From Bacillota bacterium (GTDB lineage: Bacteria; Bacillota; Clostridia; Oscillospirales; Acutalibacteraceae): DNA of 24,562 nt. The position numbers and the translations under genes are program-made. Below are positions 21,413 to 24,562 of the stretch, piece after piece. The notes beneath the pieces were generated by a model. It searched no databases. It was given only the letters and a program-made list of their open reading frames with translations, and was not told the origin of the DNA. The DNA is taken from positions 1-24,562 of the forward strand of contig JAEWRF010000194.1 of NCBI GenBank assembly GCA_023460155.1. Reading direction: 5' to 3'. Positions within the stretch are counted from its first letter, which is position 1, and every line of letters begins with the position of its first letter.

Positions 21413-22162
21413 TCAATCGTGCTCCTCATTCTGAAGTGTGATTCCCCAGTACTTGTAGCAGTAATCCAGCACGCTGTCGAGGCCGGCGGTGCGGCGCTGC
21501 ACAATGGTCTCCGTCAGCTTACGGTGGGAATCCACCATGTGGAATCGGTCATTGCAGGCAATGGCATCTTCAATGGAGCGCCTGCGGGAATTCATACTTG
21601 CATAGGTCATCATGTCGTTAAGCCGGGAGGCCAGATGGTTATGGGACGCTTCGCAAATCTGCTCCCGGTACTGAATATCGGCATAAAGGATTGCAGAAGA
21701 AGTCTCCTGTTCGTCTTCCGCGCGGCGGATAAACCGTTCCGACGCGTCGCAGATCGCCTGCATGTCCTCTTTTGTTCCCTTTTGGATCGCCAGAGAAAAA
21801 ATGCCCCGCTCGATTACCATCCGCAGTTCCAGCAGCGCACGGGAGTCATCGTCTTCCAAGAGCAGACTGCAGGCCCAGGGGGTCAGCATCTTCTCCGAAA
21901 AATAATTCACCACATAAGTGCCGTCCGCACGGCGGATTTCCAAAAGTCCGAGCGCTTCCAGTACTTTTATGGCTTCGCGGACCGAATTGCGGCTGACGTT
22001 TAAAGTCTCCATCAGTTCGAACTCGGTCGGAATTTTGGTTCCGGGCTTCCATTTCTTGCTGCTCACCTTATCCATGATATAGTTTACAGCAACATCGACA
22101 ACCGATCTTTTTCCCCGCTCTTCTTTCAGGTTGCAGTCGGAGGAATCCATATAAAGTACCAT
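21413..22162 (-). CDS. GntR-family (FadR/FCD subfamily) transcriptional regulator
   Basis: A 249-residue regulator with a GntR winged helix at about residues 20-88 (GTKIPTEFELMETLNVSRNSVREAIKVLEALGLLEIRRADGTYVV) and an all-helical FCD effector domain at about 100-235. Metal-binding FCD proteins usually have Asp-x3-His; here D162 is followed by R166 (DIQYRE), so the metal site may be altered. H213 in the DSHRKL segment is present. In-frame ATGs at 22228 and 22198 lie upstream of, or inside, the promoter -10, so translation must start later. ATG 22162 has AGGA 8 nt upstream; 22171 and 22150 are alternatives. It probably controls the downstream transketolase/transporter operon and itself through the shared operator. 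The effector is likely a sugar acid (inference). Confidence 0.9.
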   Translation of the reverse strand: MVLYMDSSDCNLKEERGKRSVVDVAVNYIMDKVSSKKWKPGTKIPTEFELMETLNVSRNSVREAIKVLEALGLLEIRRADGTYVVNYFSEKMLTPWACSLLLEDDDSRALLELRMVIERGIFSLAIQKGTKEDMQAICDASERFIRRAEDEQETSSAILYADIQYREQICEASHNHLASRLNDMMTYASMNSRRRSIEDAIACNDRFHMVDSHRKLTETIVQRRTAGLDSVLDYCYKYWGITLQNEEHD

Positions 22163-22165
22163 ATC

Positions 22166-22180
22166 CAACATCCTACGTTG
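22166..22180. promoter_or_regulatory. GntR-type operator, copy 2 (autoregulatory)
   Basis: CAACATCCTACGTTG, with perfect CAAC/GTTG arms and a 7-nt centre, lies about 17 bp downstream of the -10 box of the GntR gene and just upstream of its chosen start codon. Its position fits autorepression. Confidence 0.6.
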
Positions 22181-22196
22181 TTCATTTGATGGCTTC

Positions 22197-22225
22197 ATTA
22201 TAGTCGAAGATCTGCGTAAAGTCAA
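22197..22225 (-). promoter_or_regulatory. Promoter of the GntR regulator gene
   Basis: Minus strand TTGACT (22220-22225), 17-nt spacer, consensus TATAAT (22197-22202). One of the best promoters in the window. Confidence 0.75.
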
Positions 22226-22427
22226 CATGAATTTTATAAATTAATATCTTTTTTTGTTTAGTGTGTTTGAAAGGCTGCTTTTGCCTCATCCAGGAGCATT
22301 TCCGTATTGAGCCTTCCGGCACTTCGCGCCGCGGCGCTGTTGACTCGCCGGGCCGAATATGCGAAAATAGACGTATTGACATTTTGTGCGCAAAGGGCGG
22401 ATTCGTTTCTTCGGCGGGGGTTTTACG

Positions 22428-22700
22428 ATGGAAGTAAGAATGCGATACAATTTTACAGGCTTTGTACAGGGCGTCGGCTTCCGATACCGCGCCTATCACG
22501 CGGCCGGTCTGCTGAACCTGACCGGATGGGTACGCAACGAATACGACGGAAGCGTGACCATGGAAGTGCAGGGGAACCGGCGCGACATTGATTCCCTGCT
22601 GGAAATGCTGGAACAGGGCCGGTATATCGGGATCGACCGCGTCGATTCGAAAGCACTCCCCGCCGAACCGGCGGAACGCTCTTTTGAAATACGCGATTAG
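22428..22700 (+). CDS. acyP: Acylphosphatase
   Basis: A 90-residue acylphosphatase, the usual family length. The signature FVQGVGFRYR holds the phosphate-binding R19, and GWVRNEYDGSV holds the catalytic N37, followed by VTMEVQG and the FEI C-terminal strand. It hydrolyses carboxyl-phosphate bonds such as acetyl-phosphate or 1,3-bisphosphoglycerate, in the cytoplasm. An upstream in-frame ATG (22386) exists, but the one at 22428 has a G-rich ribosome binding site 7 nt upstream and gives the standard start. A TTGACT at 22340 could be a -35, but no convincing -10 follows. It precedes the flavoprotein gene by 47 nt and is probably co-transcribed with it. Confidence 0.92.
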   Translation: MEVRMRYNFTGFVQGVGFRYRAYHAAGLLNLTGWVRNEYDGSVTMEVQGNRRDIDSLLEMLEQGRYIGIDRVDSKALPAEPAERSFEIRD

Positions 22701-22747
22701 AAGCGGTCCGGGGGAGCTTTCCGGCCGCAGTACGGGAGGATGGCGGC

Positions 22748-23536
22748 ATGAAAATTGTGATGATCGGCAGCAGCTGCCGGCCGGGCGGAAATACGGAACA
22801 TATTCTGGACCTTCTGCAGGATGTGCTGCACAAGGAGGCCGAAGCGCAGCGCCTTAATCTGGAAATCGACCGTCTGTCCCTGGGCAGCGAAACGATACAG
22901 CCCTGCCGCGGGTGCCGGTTATGCTTCGACCGCGGAGAAGAATTCTGTCCCAACCGGGACAGCGTCCTTTCGATTCAGAGAAAACTGGAATCGGCGGACG
23001 CCGTTGTCGCCGCCAGCCCTGTCTACGTGGAAGACGTAAACGGAATCATGAAAACATGGATCGACCGGATGGCCTTTAACTGCCACCGGCCCGCTTTCTG
23101 CGGAAAATGCGCCGCCGTGCTCACCACTTCGGGAAGCGGCTCCTCCGGCCACGCGTCCGCTACGCTGGCGAATGCCTTAGGCGCATGGGGATTTCGCGTT
23201 GCGGTCCGGGAGAAATTCCGCATGGGAGCGCGCATGGAGCCGGAACAGGCTGCAGCTTCCTTTCAGGCCCGGCTGGATCGAATTGCCGCAAAGCTGCTGA
23301 AAGCGGTCCTCCGGCAGCCGGGGCAGAGTTCGTCGCTTTCGTCTCTGATTGCCTTCCGCATCCAGCAGGCGAACTTTCGAAAATCGGCTCCGCAGACAAA
23401 GGACCGTCTGTTTTGGGAAGAGCATGACTGGCTGAAAAAGGGAAGCGTTTGTTTTACCGGGAAACGGCCCTGTGCCGCAAAACTTCTTTTCGCCGGTCTG
23501 ATCGGGTATGTTGTGAGCAAATTGATTTTGACTTAA
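22748..23536 (+). CDS. Iron-sulfur flavoprotein (NADPH-dependent FMN reductase family)
   Basis: A 262-residue flavodoxin-fold protein. The N-terminal phosphate loop is IGSSCRPGGNT (residues 6-16). A cysteine cluster C53-x2-C56-x2-C59-x7-C67 (CRGCRLC...CP) matches the [4Fe-4S] motif of archaeal and clostridial Isf-type flavoproteins. SPVYVEDVNGIMKTWIDRM follows as the second FMN-contact region, and TTSGSGSSG as the third. The last part is basic and ends in a hydrophobic stretch (LLFAGLIGYVVSKLIL), which may attach it to the membrane or a partner. It should carry electrons in anaerobic redox reactions; partner and substrate are unknown. GGAGG lies 8 nt before the ATG. It is followed by a long hairpin. 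Confidence 0.88.
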   Translation: MKIVMIGSSCRPGGNTEHILDLLQDVLHKEAEAQRLNLEIDRLSLGSETIQPCRGCRLCFDRGEEFCPNRDSVLSIQRKLESADAVVAASPVYVEDVNGIMKTWIDRMAFNCHRPAFCGKCAAVLTTSGSGSSGHASATLANALGAWGFRVAVREKFRMGARMEPEQAAASFQARLDRIAAKLLKAVLRQPGQSSSLSSLIAFRIQQANFRKSAPQTKDRLFWEEHDWLKKGSVCFTGKRPCAAKLLFAGLIGYVVSKLILT

Positions 23537-23542
23537 GAAATC

Positions 23543-23586
23543 AGGAGGGCCCTCACGGAAGATTTCACTTCCGTGAGGGCTCTCCT
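23543..23586. terminator. Long hairpin between convergent genes
   Basis: A 19-bp stem with one G-T pair (23543-23561 with 23568-23586) and a 6-nt loop, six nt past the flavoprotein stop. There is no T-tract on either side, but its position between convergent genes and its stability suggest transcript-end formation or protection. Confidence 0.6.
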
Positions 23587-23609
23587 CGATTACGCTTATG
23601 CCGTCCCGC

Positions 23610-24191
23610 CTAAGAGACTGCCGTCACTCCCAGAAAAACGGCCATAACGAGTGCGTCCGAAAGAAGCGGAACCATACCGTCCCACCAGCTAGCCGCACCG
23701 CTCAGCCGGTAATAGAGAAGATAGCAGACAAGTCCGGCGACGGCGGCAAGCCCCACCAGAACCGTCAGCGCCGCCGCACCCCCCGCGCCCAGATGGCCCG
23801 TGCCGCGAAGCACGGCAATGCAGGAAAGCTGCATGACCGCCCAAAGGTGCATGATGAGCAGCTCCGACGTCACCTGCCGGTGAAAGGCAAACGCCGTAAC
23901 CGGGAGCAAAATGAAAAAGCAAAGGATTCCACCGAGCAAAATGTGCCACACCGGCACGCTTCCGGAAGCCGGGGAAAGCGCGTTGATCCCGGCCGCCATC
24001 AGGGCAAGCGCGGCGATGCCCGTGACAAAGGCGGCCGCGAGACAGACCCCGCCGGTCTTCCCGCCTCCGGTGGAACCGGGACGGAAAACAACGATCCACC
24101 AGACAAGGTAAAACAGGCTGCAGGCAAAAAAAGACAGATTGCCGAAGAAAATCTCCCGGACCGGCACGGTGAAATTATGAAAGCACGCCAT
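23610..24191 (-). CDS. Six-helix integral membrane protein of unknown function
   Basis: A 193-residue very hydrophobic protein whose family I do not recognise. About six membrane segments can be drawn: near residues 17-37 (FFACSLFYLVWWIVVF), 48-70, 82-105, 110-130, 133-160 and 166-192. A short N-terminus MACFHNFTVPVREIFFGN precedes the first. There is no signal peptide cleavage site, enzyme motif or conserved charged pattern that would name a function. AGGAGG lies 6 nt before the ATG, and a stop codon lies in frame upstream, so the start is well supported. A good promoter lies about 130 nt upstream, and the gene appears monocistronic. The leader (24192-24317) holds no gene that I can support. 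Confidence 0.7.
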   Translation of the reverse strand: MACFHNFTVPVREIFFGNLSFFACSLFYLVWWIVVFRPGSTGGGKTGGVCLAAAFVTGIAALALMAAGINALSPASGSVPVWHILLGGILCFFILLPVTAFAFHRQVTSELLIMHLWAVMQLSCIAVLRGTGHLGAGGAAALTVLVGLAAVAGLVCYLLYYRLSGAASWWDGMVPLLSDALVMAVFLGVTAVS

Positions 24192-24323
24192 AACAGCCTC
24201 CTGTTTACGAGACGTCGGAAATTAAGCCAAAATCTCTCTCCGATGTACAAAGCCATCAGCAAAACCGGCGCCAGCCAAAGGCTCCAAAGCGACCACGGGC
24301 GGAGGTTTTTTATTTTCCCCTTC

Positions 24324-24352
24324 ATTATATCAGCTCAGAAAAAGAATGCAAA
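24324..24352 (-). promoter_or_regulatory. Promoter of the membrane-protein gene
   Basis: Minus strand TTTGCA (24347-24352), 17-nt spacer, consensus TATAAT (24324-24329), with TGA directly before the -10. It partly overlaps the T-run of the upstream gene's terminator. Confidence 0.6.
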
Positions 24353-24353
24353 T

Positions 24354-24408
24354 AAAAAAATCCGGAAGCCGAAGCTCCGCATGCGCGAGCGGAACTCCGA
24401 TCTCCGGA
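24354..24408 (-). terminator. Distal intrinsic terminator of the right-edge gene
   Basis: Outer TCCGGA/TCCGGA arms (24361-24366, 24403-24408) and an inner AGTTCCGC/GCGGAGCT stem are followed on the minus strand by seven T residues (24354-24360). Confidence 0.75.
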
Positions 24409-24426
24409 TCAATCCAAAACAGCGGC

Positions 24427-24467
24427 GGCCGGGTGAAATGAAAAAGGGAAAAATTCACCGCCCGGCC
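24427..24467 (-). terminator. Proximal hairpin after the right-edge gene
   Basis: GGCCGGGTGAA pairs with TTCACCGCCCGGCC (small bulge), eight nt past the stop codon. GCCGCTGTTTT follows on the minus strand. Together with the distal terminator it makes a tandem arrangement. Confidence 0.5.
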
Positions 24468-24474
24468 GGAACTG

Positions 24475-24562
24475 TTACGGGTTTATGGCGTTCAGGTAAA
24501 ACTCGTAGGCTTCCTTATCGGTAAAGCCTTCGTGAACAATCTTGTGAATGGCGTCGGCCATT
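24475..24562 (-). CDS. C-terminal end of an unidentified protein, partial
   Basis: Only the last 28 or 29 codons are in the window, ending in KEAYEFYLNAINP and a TAA stop. The tail is acidic and helical in character and does not identify a family. A Met codon sits one base inside the window edge, so a tiny independent gene cannot be strictly excluded. The tandem terminators directly downstream support a real gene end. Confidence 0.5.
   Translation of the reverse strand, partial: MADAIHKIVHEGFTDKEAYEFYLNAINP

Noticed and set aside
22163..22228. Longer N-terminus for the GntR regulator
   Set aside because: The upstream in-frame starts lie between -35 and -10 or within the -10 itself, so they would not be in the transcript.
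23999..24325. Minus-strand frame beginning with a Trp-rich hydrophobic segment upstream of the membrane-protein gene
   Set aside because: Its ATG overlaps the TATAAT box, no ribosome binding site precedes it, and after about 45 residues it becomes an out-of-frame shadow of the membrane-protein gene.

Overview
The window looks like a chromosomal segment of a moderately GC-rich low-temperature-independent Gram-positive anaerobe, most likely a clostridial Oscillospirales/Ruminococcaceae-type bacterium. The reasons are strong AGGAGG-type ribosome binding sites, occasional GTG/TTG starts, a lipoprotein substrate-binding protein with a Ser/Ala linker, a membrane-anchored PrsA/SurA-like foldase, a MarR-GNAT fusion and a CxxCxxC iron-sulfur flavoprotein. 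The species assignment is inference. No phage, IS element, CRISPR array, tRNA or rRNA was seen.

Left region (1-5664): a minus-strand catabolic operon gatY - FGGY kinase - gatD - PfkB kinase (the last gene runs off the left edge). Its LacI-family regulator lies upstream on the same strand with its own promoter and terminator. Perfect or near-perfect AAACGTTT palindromes sit at the start site of the lacI promoter, at the start site of a strong gat promoter, in the gat leader and just downstream of lacI. This suggests autoregulation plus multi-operator looping. GatD, the PfkB kinase and GatY fit a galactitol/tagatose-6-phosphate route to triose phosphates; the FGGY kinase is an extra whose substrate cannot be read from the sequence.

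Middle region (5700-9160): single genes. These are a patatin-like phospholipase (+), a GNAT acetyltransferase (-), a MarR-GNAT fusion protein (-) and a variant nucleoside diphosphate kinase (+) with a long leader. Intrinsic terminators or hairpins separate most of them.

Main accessory region (9190-22225): a minus-strand cluster read right to left. It contains a GntR/FadR-type regulator with a near-consensus promoter, then a split transketolase (N and C subunits), an ApnO-like (6-phosphogluconate-dehydrogenase C-terminal type) oxidoreductase, a lipoprotein sugar-binding protein, a CUT2/Rbs-type ABC protein in which the double ATPase is fused to a permease, a second permease, and an amidohydrolase-2 family enzyme. 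A PrsA-like foldase, a D-2-hydroxyacid dehydrogenase and a glycerate kinase follow. A 14-bp identical operator-like sequence occurs just downstream of the GntR promoter and upstream of the transketolase promoter, tying regulator and operon together. The gene set suggests uptake of an unphosphorylated sugar or sugar acid, oxidation, hydrolysis or decarboxylation, ketol transfer by transketolase instead of a dedicated sugar kinase, and disposal of a C3 acid through glycerate to 2-phosphoglycerate. The substrate is not determined; apionate-like branched acids are one hypothesis.

Right region (22428-24562): acylphosphatase and an iron-sulfur flavoprotein (+), a small six-helix membrane protein of unknown function (-), tandem terminators, and the C-terminal end of an unidentified gene entering from the right.
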